The notes: generated by a model not told the origin, from the sequence alone. Shown: positions 38,801 to 49,802, numbered from the stretch's first letter. The stretch: 64,000 nucleotides of DNA from Microcoleus vaginatus WJT46-NPBG5 (GCA_019359355.1 JAHHHM010000012.1:1-64000), one strand, 5' to 3'. Translations and numbers: made by a program.

Positions 38801-41800
38801 CCTGTGGTGTTGAAGATCCCGCCAGTGCCCGTGCCCCCTGTATTGGCAGAAATGGTACTGCTTGATAGGGTTATGGTGGCTGTGCTGTTGTTGTAAAACC
38901 CGCCGCCGATGTTTGCTGCGTTGCCAGAAATGGTGCTGTTAATGACATTCAAGATGCCAGTGTTGAACACGCCACCCCCAATGCCGGTGTTTGAGGTGTT
39001 GCTAGAGAGGGTGCTGCGAATAATATTCAGCGTGCCGGTGTTATTAATGCCACCGCCATTGTTTGCCACGTTGCCGGCAAGGGTGCTGTTGGTGATATTC
39101 AGTGTGCCGGCATTATTGATGCCACCGCCGTTGTTCACGCCGGCATTCCCAGCGGCAATCCGCAACGCGTCAATATTTGCCGTGATGCCGGAGGTAATGT
39201 CAAACACGCGCACAGCATTATTGCCGCTAACTGTCAGGTTATTGGCTCCAGGGCCGTTAACATTGACACTTTCAGTAATTTGTGGTAATGCAGATGCCAG
39301 TGCAATCGTCCCCGACACGTTGCTGAAACTAATCGTATCAATGCCGGCAAAGTTATTGGCATTAATTAGCGCTTGTCGTAAAGAACCCTCGCCGCTGTCA
39401 TTGGTGTTGATCACCACAGTGTCATTCGCAGCAATGGTGGCACTGGCGCTAGCGGTGCTGATCGCGTAATTCCCTGCCGCCAGATTGAGTTGCAGCGTTT
39501 CATCTGCCTCTGCGTGGATATCGTCATTCGGTGTAAAGGTGACATCAACAAAAGTCTGTCCATCGGGAATCACTACAGAAGTGCCGGCAAGGGGAATTCC
39601 ACCGACACTAAGGGTGTAGTCATCGGCAGAAACGCTGCTGGTTCCACCTACAGTAAAATTAACGGTTAAATTGCCGACGGTGCTAGTGCCGCGAGAGATG
39701 CGGAAGGTGCCGGTGTCGTTGCCGGTTTCTGTGGCATTCCCATCAATTGCCGTAATGCTAACCGCAATGGGGTTGACGGTGATGGTAAAAATTTGAGGCG
39801 TTGAGGTATCGATGCCACCATCGGCAGTCCCGCCGTTATCCCTAACTTGCACAGTAACGGTTGCTGTAGTGGGAGTGGAAATGCTATCCACCGGCGTGTA
39901 TAGAAGGTTGCCGGTTGCCGGATCGATAAGCGGTTGAACGGCAAACAGCGCGTTATTATCGGTGCTGATGATATAACTGCTGACAGTCTGAGTTGCCTCG
40001 TAAGCATTGCCTGGATTAAACCCACTAGCAAAGCCGGCAACGATTTGTGATCCTGATCCTGCCGCGATCACTTGGTTGGGATCTGCCGGCAAATTGAAAC
40101 TGGGTACATCATTAACAGGGTTAACGGTTAGCGTTGCCGTCGTTGTGTTGCTGCTGAATGCCGTATTAGCACCATTGTCGGTGGTGTCTGCTGTGCCACC
40201 ATTAGTTCCAATTGTAGTGTCCCATGCCCGGAAGGTGAGGTTGCCAGGACTGCCATAATAGTCGGCATTGGGAACAAATCGGATGCGATTTGTGGCAACC
40301 TCAGCAGACAGCAATCGCGCTGATGTGCTGATATCTACGATGGTGCCGGTGGTTGCAGAAAAATCAGTCCAAGTGTTGCCATCAAGGCTGTATTGCCAGA
40401 TGCCGTTGCTGTTATCGACAGCAGTGATGGCAATTCCTTTTGCTGCGTCGGTGTCTGCATCAGAAATTAAGCTCGTAATCGCGGCAATATTGACAGCATC
40501 GCCGGTATTAATTGCCGGATCTTCGTCAAGATTAGTTAAAGAAACTGGCGTTTCAATTAAAATCGGCGCATCGTTAAAATTGGCAACTGTAAGGGTAAAG
40601 TTTTGCTCGTCATCAACCGTGCCATCATTCACGCGCACAACTACATTATGATTTCCAACTTCGTTATTGGTTGGCGTGCCGGTTAATGTAGCGGTTCCAT
40701 CTCCATTATCTGTGAGTGTTAGCCATGAGGGAAGCGTGATTGCGTCAATTGTTAGCGTGTCGCCGCTGTCCGGATCAGTTGTACTTATATTGTAGATATA
40801 GGTGCTATCTTCATCTGCATTTATAACAGGTGTTGATGTAAAGGCTGGCGCATCGTTAACATTGCCAACTGTAAGAGTAAAGTTTTGCTCGACATCAACC
40901 GTGCCATCATTTACTCGCACAACCACATTACGATTCCCAACTTCATTATTGGTTGGCGTGCCGGCTAATGTAGCGGTTCCATCTCCATTATCTGTCAGCG
41001 TTAGCCATGAAGGAAGCGTGATTGCGCTAATTGTTAAAGAATTGCCATCTTCATCAGTGGTGCTGATATTGTAGCTATAGGCAACGTCTTGAGTTCCTGC
41101 GGTTACTGCTGTGGAAGTAAAAGCCGGCGCATCGTTAACATTGCCAACTGTAAGAGTAAAGTTTTGCTCAACATCAACCGTGCCATCATTCACGCGCACA
41201 ACTACATTATGATTTCCAACTTCGTTATTGGTTGGCGTGCCGGTTAATGTAGCAGTTCCATCTCCATTATCTATCAGCGTTAGCCATGAGGGAAGCGTGG
41301 TTGCGTCGATTGTTAGCGTGTCGCCGCTGTCCGGATCAGTTGTACTTATATTGTAGATATAGGTGCTATCTTCATCTGCATTTATAACAGGTGTTGATGT
41401 AAAGACTGGCGCATCGTTAACATTGACAACAATTAGATCAAATGTATCCGTAGTAGTTCCACCATTGCCGTCATCCGCTGTTACTTGAATCGAAAGCTGG
41501 CCAACATCACTGTTGCCTGGAGTACCAGAAAAAGTGCGCGTTGCCAGTTCAAAACTTAACCAAGATGGCAGGGAATTGCCGTTTGTAAGTTTTGCTGTAT
41601 AAGTTAAAGCATCCCCTTCTGGATCATTAAAGCTACTTTCATTAAAGCTGAAGCTAAAAAAAGTATCTTGAACAGCGTTTGAGTTGCTTATAGGGTTGGC
41701 AACAATCGGCGCTTCATTGATGTTATTTGTGGCAATTGCAAAAGGTTTTTCAAAAGTATTCCCCTCCGCATCAGTTACTCGCACACTGATGTTGTGACTG

Positions 41801-43479
41801 GCATTGGTTTCAAAGTCTAATAATGACCCGTCCGCAACTTTTAACTGATTTCCGTCAATTAAAAAACGACCATTTGCATCATTGAGTAATACATAAGTGT
41901 GCGTATCTCCCCCGTCTGGGTCAGTGGTTGACAAAGTGCCAATAACTGTCCCTGAAAGGCTATTTTCATTAACCGAATTGCCGGCAAGAGAAATATCCGT
42001 GGGTGCCAAGTTAACTGGTGTTGGTGTTGGTTCCGGTGTCGGTATAGGTGTTGGCGTTGGTTCCGGCGTTGGTGTTGGTGTCGGTATTGGCGTTGGTTCC
42101 GGCGTTGGTATGGGAGTGGGAACCGGCGTTGGTTCCGGCGTTGGTGTTGGTATGGGAGTGGGAACCGGCGTTGGTGCCGGCGTTGGTTCTGGTGTCGGTT
42201 CCGGCGTTGGTGTTGGTATGGGAGTGGGAACCGGCGTTGGTGCCGGCGTTGGTTCTGGTGTCGGTTCCGGCGTTGGTGTTGGTATGGGAGTGGGAACCGG
42301 CGTTGGTGCCGGCGTTGGTTCTGGTGTCGGTTCCGGCGTTGGTGTTGGTATGGGAGTGGGAACCGGCGTTGGTGTCGGCGTTGGTTCTGGTGTCGGAATA
42401 GGTGTCGGTTCCGGCGTTGGTGTTGGTATGGGGGTAGGAACCGGCGTTGGTTCTGGTGTCGGTTCCGGCGTCGGTGTCGGTATGGGAGTGGGAACCGGCG
42501 TTGGTTCCGGCGTCGGTATTGGTATAGGAGTGGGAACCGGCGTTGGTTCCGGCGTCGGAATAGGCCTTGGTATGGGAGTGGGAACCGGCGTTGGCTGTGG
42601 AACAGGGGTTTCGCCTGTAGGAATCGGTGTTGGCGTCACCGGCAAGAAATCATTTCGGTCGATTAACCGGCTCTCAATTCCCTTCAAAATGGCTAAATAT
42701 TGGCCGGTGATGGTTTCCTGAATAATCGTATGACCAGCATATTCCCCGGTTCCAGAGAAAATATTGAGATCGTCAAACCTCAATCCACCAATTAATTCAA
42801 TGAAGTCAACACCCTTTTCAAAGTCTAAAATCCAGTCTGAATCAGCAATTTGAGCGCCGCCGGTAGAAATAAATCCGGGGACATCGTTGCGTTTGCCGAT
42901 CACAAATGTGTCGCTGCCACTGCCGCCGGTGAGGGTATCTGCACCCAAGTCACCTAAAAGCCGATCATTGCCGCGATCACCGAATAAAACGTCATCGTCA
43001 AAACCTCCGTGCAAGGTATCATTGCCTTGACCACCGTGAACAGTATCTTGACCTTGGTTGCCGGCTACCCAGTCATCGCCGGCATTCCCGTTGAGATAGT
43101 CGTCGCCGGTTATGCCTAATAACAGATCGTTACCATCATTCTCGACATTCGCAAACTGGCCGCACCCGCCTAATATGGTGTCGTTGCCTTTATCGCCATA
43201 AATAGTATCATCGCCAAGATCGCCATAAACCCAATCAGCGTCAGCGCCGCCCCGCACGGTATCATGATCCTTGCCGCCTCGAACAGTATCATTACCCTGG
43301 TTGCCATTGAGGTAGTCGTTCCCCTCGTTACCGTTGGCATAATCATCTGCCTCTATGCCCAGCACGGTATCTTTACTGGCAAGACCCCTCAAGGTATCTT
43401 TCTCTAACGAACCTTGAAGAATATCATCCCCAAATGAGCCATCAAGTAATTGCATCTGTTTATTTCCCGAAGCGTACAT
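35836..43479 (-). CDS. Giant RTX / cadherin-like / beta-helix / FG-GAP surface protein
   Basis: A 2547-residue repeat protein with no N-terminal signal peptide, consistent with type I export. Domains in order are RTX calcium repeats (about residues 15-205, GNDTxxGG type), a linker, a Pro/Thr-rich region (about 280-490), a cadherin-like domain (490-590), a dystroglycan-type Ig domain (590-690), three nearly identical Ig domains (690-970), another cadherin-like region, Calx-beta (about 1240-1350), a CSLREA-type right-handed beta-helix ([14 protein letters not shown], 1354-1667), a choice-of-anchor D-like domain (1670-1783), an Ig-like domain, and seven FG-GAP repeats (about 1893-2363) with DVNGDG calcium loops. 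A short C-terminal RTX part and a bluetail-like end follow. Likely a calcium-binding adhesin or sheath protein. Confidence 0.93.
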   Translation of the reverse strand: MYASGNKQMQLLDGSFGDDILQGSLEKDTLRGLASKDTVLGIEADDYANGNEGNDYLNGNQGNDTVRGGKDHDTVRGGADADWVYGDLGDDTIYGDKGNDTILGGCGQFANVENDGNDLLLGITGDDYLNGNAGDDWVAGNQGQDTVHGGQGNDTLHGGFDDDVLFGDRGNDRLLGDLGADTLTGGSGSDTFVIGKRNDVPGFISTGGAQIADSDWILDFEKGVDFIELIGGLRFDDLNIFSGTGEYAGHTIIQETITGQYLAILKGIESRLIDRNDFLPVTPTPIPTGETPVPQPTPVPTPIPRPIPTPEPTPVPTPIPIPTPEPTPVPTPIPTPTPEPTPEPTPVPTPIPTPTPEPTPIPTPEPTPTPTPVPTPIPTPTPEPTPEPTPAPTPVPTPIPTPTPEPTPEPTPAPTPVPTPIPTPTPEPTPEPTPAPTPVPTPIPTPTPEPTPVPTPIPTPEPTPIPTPTPTPEPTPTPIPTPEPTPTPVNLAPTDISLAGNSVNENSLSGTVIGTLSTTDPDGGDTHTYVLLNDANGRFLIDGNQLKVADGSLLDFETNASHNISVRVTDAEGNTFEKPFAIATNNINEAPIVANPISNSNAVQDTFFSFSFNESSFNDPEGDALTYTAKLTNGNSLPSWLSFELATRTFSGTPGNSDVGQLSIQVTADDGNGGTTTDTFDLIVVNVNDAPVFTSTPVINADEDSTYIYNISTTDPDSGDTLTIDATTLPSWLTLIDNGDGTATLTGTPTNNEVGNHNVVVRVNDGTVDVEQNFTLTVGNVNDAPAFTSTAVTAGTQDVAYSYNISTTDEDGNSLTISAITLPSWLTLTDNGDGTATLAGTPTNNEVGNRNVVVRVNDGTVDVEQNFTLTVGNVNDAPAFTSTPVINADEDSTYIYNISTTDPDSGDTLTIDAITLPSWLTLTDNGDGTATLTGTPTNNEVGNHNVVVRVNDGTVDDEQNFTLTVANFNDAPILIETPVSLTNLDEDPAINTGDAVNIAAITSLISDADTDAAKGIAITAVDNSNGIWQYSLDGNTWTDFSATTGTIVDISTSARLLSAEVATNRIRFVPNADYYGSPGNLTFRAWDTTIGTNGGTADTTDNGANTAFSSNTTTATLTVNPVNDVPSFNLPADPNQVIAAGSGSQIVAGFASGFNPGNAYEATQTVSSYIISTDNNALFAVQPLIDPATGNLLYTPVDSISTPTTATVTVQVRDNGGTADGGIDTSTPQIFTITVNPIAVSITAIDGNATETGNDTGTFRISRGTSTVGNLTVNFTVGGTSSVSADDYTLSVGGIPLAGTSVVIPDGQTFVDVTFTPNDDIHAEADETLQLNLAAGNYAISTASASATIAANDTVVINTNDSGEGSLRQALINANNFAGIDTISFSNVSGTIALASALPQITESVNVNGPGANNLTVSGNNAVRVFDITSGITANIDALRIAAGNAGVNNGGGINNAGTLNITNSTLAGNVANNGGGINNTGTLNIIRSTLSSNTSNTGIGGGVFNTGILNVINSTISGNAANIGGGFYNNSTATITLSSSTISANTGGTGTGGIFNTTGGTVTAKNTIITGNTSANNGSPNFTGILTSEGYNLIGNLNGTVITGNTTGNITGIAANINPLAGNGGPTQTRALRPDSRAINAGDPSAAPLTTDQRGNPRVSGGRIDIGAYESDFAPEIAVLDGTTDIADGTTTAVSFPNTTPGTPVSKTFTISNTGTGLLTLSGLTLPAGFSMIGALPATLAVGASTTLQVQLNATTAGTYNGNLQFSTTDGDENPFNFPITGVVNTLPVANADTPFSVPVLLSTRLDIPATTLLANDTDADGHPLIIAEVFNATNGTVSLDSATGMITFRGTNPGAASFDYAVSDGNAGTSTANVNLTVTNQINLSGIVSGTGLPVGASGFVINGINNGDTAGWSVSGAGDVNGDGLADLIVGAPHTAAGVTRQGQSYVVFGKADTQTVELNALGTGGFVINGINNGDNAGWSVSGAGDVNGDGLADLIVGAPYASALRGQSYVVFGKADAEAVELSALGSSGFSINGINNSDGSGWSVSGAGDVNGDGLADLIVGAPGVPMGQSIPGKSYVVFGKANAQAVDLSALGTGGFAINGINNFDLAGFSVNTAGDVNGDGLADLIVGAPNPNGEGQSYVVFGKADNQAVDLSALGTGGFTINGINNGDRAGWSVSGAGDVNGDGLADLIVGADLADSPDPGAMEGQAYVVFGKADNQAVNFNNLGTSGFTISGLFPERFGFSVSGAGDLNADGLADLIIGAPGSDIGLNRRGESYVVFGKADAQDVNFSITQGGSFAIHGIDNGGSTNNINGDRSGFSVSGSGDVNGDGFADLIMSSPRANVGAAEPGQSYVIFGGDFTGTVTQQGTPGDDMLTGTANSQALVGGQGNDLLSDGNFTDILLYGGAGNDRLRISNSNFRRLDGGLGVDTLELNGAGINLDLAAGIADNTKITAIERIDLTGTGNNTLTLNYASLLNLLEETRASGGYNRLTVVGDAGNAVSANLSGLGFTQTIGATDTTYTQGNLQLVVDNDVAQLGIIF
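40569..41412 (-). repeat. Three near-identical ~280-bp Ig-domain repeats in the giant surface protein
   Basis: Units lie at about 40569-40852, 40853-41130 and 41131-41412. Each encodes an Ig-like domain containing [16 protein letters not shown] and NDGTVD. Long stretches are identical at the DNA level, including silent sites; the first and third units are the closest pair. Confidence 0.85.
42010..42620 (-). repeat. Pro/Thr-rich coding repeat with 66-bp units
   Basis: The minus strand encodes PTPEPTP, PVPTPIP and similar units. At 42161, 42227 and 42293 there are three consecutive 66-bp copies identical by eye, with degenerate copies on both sides. It forms an extended stalk between the RTX and cadherin-like regions of the surface protein. 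Confidence 0.9.
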
Positions 43480-43823
43480 TAAATACCTTCGGCTACTTCC
43501 AGTTATATGTATCCACCTAGATGCGTCAGTGGATTGTCTATTTCAACCGTTTTCTACCAAAAGGAAGATGTGCCTTCCCATACCTAGTTTTAAACTAGAT
43601 AGTTTTTGCGTGTCAAGTGAAAATACTGAATTATTGATAAAGTGAAACAGTTGAGTGAACACTAATTTTTATCAGATTTTGAGTATTTTTATTAAGTTCT
43701 CATCCAATGTGTTAAATTCTTTCTGTGAGGAAACGCTGAAAAGCGACAGCGGTTAACCGTTGATCTGTAGTTCTCACTCTGTCACAGCAGTCAATAAGCT
43801 GAGTGCAGTTACTGTAAAATTTT
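43480..43823. other. Intergenic region between the surface-protein and WD40 genes
   Basis: About 340 bases upstream of the minus-strand surface-protein gene, presumably containing its promoter. The part near 43600-43700 is strongly AT-rich. No gene, hairpin terminator or repeat is evident. Confidence 0.5.
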
Positions 43824-44837
43824 TTAGCTGGCTTGCCAAATTTTGATAGTCCCATCTCCGCTGCCGGTGGCAAGCTTCTGGCCATCGGGACTAAAGACAA
43901 CGGACATGACTGAGTTTAAATTCTGAGAATAGCCGGTGAGAGAACACAGCCGTTTGCCGGTGTTCATCTGCCAAATTGTAATCGTGCCATCACCGCTACC
44001 ACTTGCCAGAAGTTGCCCATCTGGACTCAGTGCCACTGTATAAACTGCATCTGCATGACCGATCAGAGTGGTGGAACTTTGGCCGTTGGCTAGTTGCCAC
44101 AACTTGATCGTTTTATCCCCACTGCCACTGGCTAAAATTTGACCATTCGAGCTAATAGCAATCGAGTAAACGGCATCTTGATGACCATTAAGAGTGTGCG
44201 AGGGTAGAGGTCGGCTGCTTCTGTGCCAAATATTGATAGTGCCGTCACGATGTCCACTAACTAAGCTTTTGCCGTCAGGACTGATAGCAAGCGCATTCAC
44301 CGGCACAGATGGATCGCAGAGGTTGTAGAGCAGTTTGCCGGTGCTTAAATGCCAAATGTTGATACTGCCGGCATGACTCTCACCGGCATCAGCGTTACCT
44401 TTGTTAGCCGGTGTTGCAAATACGGTGTCAGAAAATGAGTTATCGTTGCCAGAAACAAGGGTTTTCCCATCTGGACTAAAGACGATTGCCGTCACCCGAC
44501 CTTGTCCGCAGAGTGTGCGGAGTCGTTTGCCGGTTTCCATGTCCCACAAGTCAACGGTTCCGTCTGGAGCACCAATTGCCAGCATTGTGCCATCAGAATT
44601 AATCGCGACGGCATTAACGCCTAAGGGATAGCCAAACAGACTGCGGTGCCGATCGCCGGTTTCCAAATTCCATAGCTTTACAGTGCTGTCGCAGCTACCA
44701 CTTGCCAAAATTAAACCATCTGGACTGAAGGCAAGGTCTGCAACTGGGCCTGAACGCTCCGAAAGGGTGCGGATGAGTTGGGCGTTTTGCCAAGACATGA
44801 AGGATAAATTAAGCGCGAATTTTGCATACACGGTCAT
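43824..44837 (-). CDS. WD40-repeat protein, seven-bladed propeller
   Basis: A 337-residue protein made of seven WD40 repeats, enough for one closed beta-propeller. Each repeat has the pattern V..(A/V)(F/I)SPDG..L(A/V)SG..D(G)TI.(I/L)W; the last is SVVFSPDGQKLATGSGDGTI. Repeat 3 carries an insert of about 20 residues (near 147-170, FSDTVFATPANKGNADAGES). There is no signal peptide, catalytic domain or kinase domain, so it is a protein-protein interaction scaffold of unknown partner. The real start may be the internal ATG at codon 14 (MSWQNAQ), since neither has a clear ribosome-binding site. Confidence 0.92.
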   Translation of the reverse strand: MTVYAKFALNLSFMSWQNAQLIRTLSERSGPVADLAFSPDGLILASGSCDSTVKLWNLETGDRHRSLFGYPLGVNAVAINSDGTMLAIGAPDGTVDLWDMETGKRLRTLCGQGRVTAIVFSPDGKTLVSGNDNSFSDTVFATPANKGNADAGESHAGSINIWHLSTGKLLYNLCDPSVPVNALAISPDGKSLVSGHRDGTINIWHRSSRPLPSHTLNGHQDAVYSIAISSNGQILASGSGDKTIKLWQLANGQSSTTLIGHADAVYTVALSPDGQLLASGSGDGTITIWQMNTGKRLCSLTGYSQNLNSVMSVVFSPDGQKLATGSGDGTIKIWQAS

Positions 44838-45047
44838 GGAGATGGGAAGCTTTACCTCCCAATCACTGCACCCTGTAGGTAATTTAATTTTAATACGATT
44901 TTTACAAATGCCAATATAACCTAAAGACAGAGTATCTAAAACAGGGCCGTTTAAAGTTTTAAATTTTAGACGAGTACAGCTTGTCTCAAAAAATTAGACT
45001 TTTGGTTTAAAAAATCCAGATGTTAGATTTTTAAGATTTTCGCTAAT

Positions 45048-45083
45048 GCCGGTCGTGAATCAATTTTTACAATAACGACCGGC
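45048..45083. repeat. 9-bp inverted repeat
   Basis: GCCGGTCGT at 45048-45056 pairs with ACGACCGGC at 45075-45083 across an 18-base AT-rich loop. It lies between the 3' end of the 45130-46068 gene and the WD40 gene. It could help end transcription of the glycosyltransferase, but there is no clear T-run. Confidence 0.55.
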
Positions 45084-45129
45084 CATTAACTTTATAGCAA
45101 TTAGGCGTCCTTAAAATTAGGACGTTTCT

Positions 45130-46068
45130 CTATTTTTTTGCAGCGAGTCGGCGACGGAATTTACCTTTATAAACATTGAGAAATCGCTGAAAATCTTCTA
45201 ATTGCAGTGAGACTTCTGCCGGCAAGCCGGTAAGACCCTCTGCCTCACTCAGGTACTTCCGCCGAAAGAAACTCATCGGATCTGCATAAACTTTGGAGGT
45301 TGCTAGCGTAGGCTTTGGCCCGCACCAGTGAATGGCTGTTGCCGTTTCATCTGCCGGCACCGGCCCAGATTTTGTCATCGGAAAGCGCTTTCTGACTTCC
45401 TGTTGCTCAAAATCAGGAACAAGCAGTTGTAAATCTTCTTGTCCCACTTTGATTCTGCCTTGCTGAACTGCACGGAAAATCATGAAATTTAAAAATCCCA
45501 TTTCTCCATACTTAAAAATTTCAGGATGCTTTTCTGTAAAATCTAAAATTTCCACATATTCATCCAACGTAAAAATATCTCTTGTTGCAAAAAAAGCACC
45601 TGTACAGTAATAATTATTTCGATACTTTTGCCAATCAAAATCGGGAAAGTATTGCTCAACTCCTTGAATATCAAAGAAGAATTTTGTAACGTCTTCGTCA
45701 GTATACGAGTAGCAAGGCCGGTCAATAATCATGTCATAGTCCTTAAAAGTTGCATATTTAAGGACGTTTCCCCAAACCATCGTATCTGCATCCAGCATCA
45801 TAAAATGCTTCCAGGGGCTTTCCCAAAACCCGATCATTTTAGTTTTACCCCAGCCAAAGCTTCTCTCCCTGAGAACTTTGTGGGTAACATTAAGGCGATT
45901 GACAACTTTAACCCCATACGCCTTTTCCATAGAATCGACTGGAAAGGTTCCGTCAATCAGCAAAGCAAGGGGAACATCACCCAGGAAATGCCTGATGCTG
46001 GCACAGCAACCCTTGGCAAATAAGTAATCTGAGGCACAACAAGCTACAATGATGCCAAAATCTTCCAT
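45130..46068 (-). CDS. Glycosyltransferase-like protein (GT-A fold), paralogue of 47531-48478
   Basis: A 312-residue soluble protein starting MEDFGIIVACCASDYLFAKG. A DxD-type motif (MLDADTMVWG, near residue 93) and the following IIDRPCY segment suggest a nucleotide-sugar-binding GT-A enzyme like GT8 or related transferases. A late IHWCGPKP motif matches the histidine-glycine pattern of this type. More than half the residues match the paralogue at 47531-48478, with galE between the two. The basic C-terminus (KGKFRRRLAAKK) may touch membrane. Donor and acceptor are unknown. Confidence 0.82.
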   Translation of the reverse strand: MEDFGIIVACCASDYLFAKGCCASIRHFLGDVPLALLIDGTFPVDSMEKAYGVKVVNRLNVTHKVLRERSFGWGKTKMIGFWESPWKHFMMLDADTMVWGNVLKYATFKDYDMIIDRPCYSYTDEDVTKFFFDIQGVEQYFPDFDWQKYRNNYYCTGAFFATRDIFTLDEYVEILDFTEKHPEIFKYGEMGFLNFMIFRAVQQGRIKVGQEDLQLLVPDFEQQEVRKRFPMTKSGPVPADETATAIHWCGPKPTLATSKVYADPMSFFRRKYLSEAEGLTGLPAEVSLQLEDFQRFLNVYKGKFRRRLAAKK

Positions 46069-46364
46069 AATCGCTGACTACATCCTTGCTGGGTGATCGG
46101 TCATTAAGAGCTTTTGATGAGGACGCCTTTGAGCAACTTCCCGCAATCAACTGCTTTACATTTAATTAAGCTAGCGTCTGAGCTGAATCTTCCCAACGAT
46201 AGATTTACAGCCGGCAACTTCATTCAATGCTAGCTGATCAGGCAGCTATTTTAAACGCAGCAGTGGCTTCTCGCCGGCTAGGAAAACCTAGGAGTTTGAC
46301 TCAATCATAAATTTAGCAACTTCTGGCTGTTTTGACATGGCTTACCGCTTGATGTCAGACGCAA

Positions 46365-47363
46365 TTATTGGTGACGCTGCTGGTGCCACTGCCATGCGTG
46401 GCTCAAAATATCACTCAAGTTTGAGTATTCAGGACACCAACCGAGAATTTTTCTGGCTTTGTCACTACTGCCAACGAGAGCCGGTGGATCACCGGCACGG
46501 CGATCACACTTAACAGCTTTAATCTCTTTTCCAGTAATAGCCTTGGCTGTTTCAATCACTTCTGTAACTGAAAAACCTTTGCCATTACCTAAGTTAAATA
46601 CGTCACTCTTGCCACCCTCTAACAAATACTGTAAGCCCAAAACATGAGCCGATGCTAAATCACTGACGTGAATATAGTCGCGAATGCAAGTACCATCTGG
46701 GGTGGGATAATCGGTTCCATAAATTGAGATGGATTCACGCCGGCCTAGTGCGGTTAATAGCACAAGTGGAATGAGGTGAGTTTCTGGGTTATGATCTTCA
46801 CCCAGCAATCCGCCTGGATCAGCACCGGCAGCATTAAAATAACGGAACCAAACTGATTTGAAGTCATAGGCGACATCAAAATCACAGAGCACTCGTTCTA
46901 CCATTAATTTACTTGCCCCATAAGGATTGATCGGATTTTGATCGTGTTCCTCTGGGATGGGAATTGTGTGGGGAACGCCATAGGTGGCGCAAGTGGAAGA
47001 AAAAACAAATTTCTTCACAGACGCTGCCTGCATCGCTTCTAGCAGTGTCAGCGTGCCGGTAAAGTTGTTGCGGTAGTATTTGTCTGGAGCCGTTACCGAC
47101 TCACCCACGTAAGCGTAGGCAGCAAAGTGCATGACTGCTGCAATTTCGTGTGTTGCAAACAGACGATCCAAAAGGGCACGATCATTTGTATCACCGGCAA
47201 TGAGTTCAACTTGCAGTACCTTCTCTACAATTTCCCGATGTCCGTACACCAGGTTATCGAGAACAATCGGATTATAACCGGCACGTTGCAGCGCCAGCAC
47301 CGCATGAGAGCCAATATATCCCGCTCCACCCGTTACCAGAACCGTTTGTTTAACTTGGGACAC
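46365..47363 (-). CDS. galE: UDP-glucose 4-epimerase
   Basis: GalE interconverts UDP-glucose and UDP-galactose with bound NAD, supplying galactose for polysaccharide. The product is 332 residues. It has the NAD motif TGGAGYIGSH, the YVGESV segment, the catalytic SSTCATYG serine/threonine region, YGASK (the YxxxK pair) and FRYFNAAGAD. The segment DGTCIRDYIHVSDLASAH is also characteristic. It lies between two paralogous glycosyltransferases on the same strand, which suggests that the locus builds a galactose-containing glycan. Confidence 0.96.
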   Translation of the reverse strand: MSQVKQTVLVTGGAGYIGSHAVLALQRAGYNPIVLDNLVYGHREIVEKVLQVELIAGDTNDRALLDRLFATHEIAAVMHFAAYAYVGESVTAPDKYYRNNFTGTLTLLEAMQAASVKKFVFSSTCATYGVPHTIPIPEEHDQNPINPYGASKLMVERVLCDFDVAYDFKSVWFRYFNAAGADPGGLLGEDHNPETHLIPLVLLTALGRRESISIYGTDYPTPDGTCIRDYIHVSDLASAHVLGLQYLLEGGKSDVFNLGNGKGFSVTEVIETAKAITGKEIKAVKCDRRAGDPPALVGSSDKARKILGWCPEYSNLSDILSHAWQWHQQRHQ

Positions 47364-47530
47364 TGTTAAAACATTCCTATTTATTGGAGCCTGAATTATA
47401 GCGAGTTGTGTGGGGTGCCGGTTCTAACTTGCTTTGGGTACATCTGGGATTTGCCAAAATATTGGAGTGGGAGCAAGATGCTCCCACAGATGAGGACACA
47501 AGTTTACAAAAAGGGGAGGCTGCCCTTGCT

Positions 47531-48478
47531 TTACTTTTTACCTGCTTTTACAAGATTTCCTAGTTTTTTACGAATCTTTTTATTGTAGACATATAAATTG
47601 CGCTGTAAATCCTCTTTTTGGAGCGCCAGTTCTGCCCTTAATCCCGTTAAACCCCAAGCATCCTTCATAAACTTGCGACGAAAGAAACTCATTGGCTCTG
47701 TGTAAGTTTCAGAATTCGACAAAATTGGTTTTGGCCCACACCAGTGAATAACATTTGCATCGTCATTTTGCACAAGCGGCCCTTTTTCAGTTACAGGAAA
47801 ACGCTTTTTCACATCTTCCTGATTAAAATCTGGAACTAGAAATTGGATGTCTTCTTGTTTCAAACGCAGTCTGCCTTCATCGGCTGCCCGGAATATCATA
47901 AAATTCAAGAATCCCATATCGCCATATTTAAAGACATTCGGGTGCTTCTCGATGAAATCTAGGATCTCCACATACTCCTCTAAGCTGAAAATTCCTCTGG
48001 TGCCAAATATTACAGCCGGACAAACAAACGGACGATTCCGCCAGTTAAAGTCTGGGAAATTTGCTTCAAAGACCGGCAGATCAAAGAAATACTCAACAAT
48101 TGCTTCTTCAGGATAATCGTAGCAAGGCTGATCAATAATCAAGTCGTAATCTTTAAAATTGGCATATTTGAGAACATTTCCCCAAACTGCCACATCTGCA
48201 TCAAGCACTAAGAAATGCTTCCAGGGACTCTCCCAAAATGCAATCATCCGAGTCGTTCCCCAGCCAAAGCTTCTCTTTTTTAAAACTTCATGGGTCATGT
48301 TCAGGCGATTAATCACCTTAACATCGTATGCTTTTTCTAACTCAGCCACAGAAAATGTACCATCAACCAACAGGCAAATCGGAACATCTCCCAAAAAGTA
48401 TCGAATGCTAGCACAGACACCCTTGGCAAATAGATAGTCTTGGTCACAACAAATTACGATTACCCCAAAATCTTCCAT
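47531..48478 (-). CDS. Glycosyltransferase-like protein (GT-A fold), paralogue of 45130-46068
   Basis: A 315-residue protein starting MEDFGVIVICCDQDYLFAKG. It shares with its paralogue the SFGWG motif, FWESPWKHF, the DxD-type LDADVAVWG (near residue 93), GDMGFLNFMIFRA and IHWCGPKP. The divergent part lies around residues 120-160, which may contact the acceptor. It is the first gene of a minus-strand trio with galE. The long (430-bp) upstream region separates it from the divergent 48912 gene. Function is inferred from motifs only. Confidence 0.82.
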   Translation of the reverse strand: MEDFGVIVICCDQDYLFAKGVCASIRYFLGDVPICLLVDGTFSVAELEKAYDVKVINRLNMTHEVLKKRSFGWGTTRMIAFWESPWKHFLVLDADVAVWGNVLKYANFKDYDLIIDQPCYDYPEEAIVEYFFDLPVFEANFPDFNWRNRPFVCPAVIFGTRGIFSLEEYVEILDFIEKHPNVFKYGDMGFLNFMIFRAADEGRLRLKQEDIQFLVPDFNQEDVKKRFPVTEKGPLVQNDDANVIHWCGPKPILSNSETYTEPMSFFRRKFMKDAWGLTGLRAELALQKEDLQRNLYVYNKKIRKKLGNLVKAGKK

Positions 48479-48911
48479 AGCCTGTTAACCCTAATTATTG
48501 AATGCACAATTAAGAAGCTGAAAGCCGACTGGAAACGTTTTTTTGAGACTTAAATTCAACCTTAGATTCAGCATAGCCTTAAAAAACTTGTTTGTCAGCG
48601 GAAAATACCCTGAGTTTTGTTAGGCAACAGATCTGAAAACATCGGTAAAAAACGCAAAAGCCCAAAAATCAAGGTAAACCTTTTTTTTACGCAACAAATT
48701 GCTTCAAAAATGTTAAATATTTTAAATAATTTGATACAAGTCGCGCTTGCCCCTGTTTGAGAGTTGGTTTAGAACGAATCTTATAAAGTGTTTGTTAGGC
48801 TAAGCATCTGGGTATCCTGTCAAACAGCCGGCTTTCAAAAGACTCCCGCGAAGTCAGGATAGACTGAGAGACGGTAACGATTAACAGCCAGAGGCAACTT
48901 TTTTTGAGCCA
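48479..48911. other. Divergent intergenic region between polysaccharide genes
   Basis: About 430 bases between two divergent glycosyltransferase genes, so promoters for both directions are expected. It is AT-rich around 48680-48740. I see no gene, repeat or clear operator. Confidence 0.5.
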
Positions 48912-49802
48912 ATGAAAAACACCACTATAGCGGTCTTGATCACTTGCTTCAACCGCAAGCAGAAGACTTTAGGAAGTCTGGAGGCGCTGTTTAAGCAAGT
49001 TCTCCCTCCTGAAGTTTCCTTAAGCGTGTATCTTGTGGATGACGCGAGTACGGATGGCACAGCAGAGGCTGTTCGCCAAGCCTATCCTGCCGTTAAGATT
49101 CTTCACGGGGATGGAAATTTGTTTTGGAATGGCGGGATGCGGATGGCGTTTGAGGAGGCGATTAAGGAGGATTATGATTATTACCTCTGGCTCAATGATG
49201 ACACGATCCTCGATCCAGAGGCAGTGAATGTGCTGCTGACAACCTCGCATCGGCTTGCCTCTGAGGGTGATACCGCAGCCGTGATCGCCATCTCTACCCG
49301 CGATCCCGAAACCAGCAAATTTACTTATGGCGGGATGATACAAAGTCGTTGGTGGCATCCATTGAACTTAGATCCTCTGCCACCGACGCAAGAAGCACAA
49401 CCTTGTGACACGATATGCGGTAACTGTGTGCTGATTCCGCGCCAGGTGGTGCAACGGGTGGGAAATTTAGATCCGGCTTTTGTCCATTATGCCGGCGATT
49501 GGGACTACGGTTTGCGTGCGAAACAGCAAGGATGTACAGTCTGGATAGCTCCAGGCTATTTAGGAACGTGCTCGCAGAATCCGAAGCCGGCACAAAGAAC
49601 AGAGGCGCAGCTACGTCAGGAATTAAATAAAGTTGGTCAACCGAAAGGTTTAGCGCTTCAGGATGTTATCCTTCAACCGATGGAAGAGTGGAAGGTGCTG
49701 ACTCAGCGGCATTGCGGTTTATTGTGGCCAATTTATTGGTTGCTTCCCTACCGGCGCGTATTGTGGATTTCTTTGCTAGGCGGGCTAAAAGGTAAAAAAT
49801 AA
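48912..49802 (+). CDS. Family 2 glycosyltransferase, rhamnosyltransferase-like
   Basis: A 296-residue GT2 enzyme. The N-terminal nucleotide-binding motif is AVLITCFNRKQKTLGSLEAL, followed by LVDDASTDGTAEAV and the GNLFWNGGMRMAFEEA pattern typical of the GT2 branch near rhamnosyltransferases. The metal motif is WLNDDT, near residue 96. Then comes CGNCVLIPRQVVQRVG and FVHYAGDWDYGLRAKQQG, the acceptor-side motif. It is the first of three plus-strand glycosyltransferases, with 87 bp to the next start. Confidence 0.9.
   Translation: MKNTTIAVLITCFNRKQKTLGSLEALFKQVLPPEVSLSVYLVDDASTDGTAEAVRQAYPAVKILHGDGNLFWNGGMRMAFEEAIKEDYDYYLWLNDDTILDPEAVNVLLTTSHRLASEGDTAAVIAISTRDPETSKFTYGGMIQSRWWHPLNLDPLPPTQEAQPCDTICGNCVLIPRQVVQRVGNLDPAFVHYAGDWDYGLRAKQQGCTVWIAPGYLGTCSQNPKPAQRTEAQLRQELNKVGQPKGLALQDVILQPMEEWKVLTQRHCGLLWPIYWLLPYRRVLWISLLGGLKGKK

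Noticed and set aside
37709-39469. Several open plus-strand frames, up to 186 codons.
   Set aside because: They lie opposite the FG-GAP, anchor and beta-helix repeats of the surface protein, where codon bias keeps the antisense frame open.
41897-42721. A 274-codon plus-strand frame of Gly-Val repeats.
   Set aside because: It is the exact complement of the Pro/Thr-rich region of the minus-strand surface protein; its composition follows from that repeat, and no start signal was seen.
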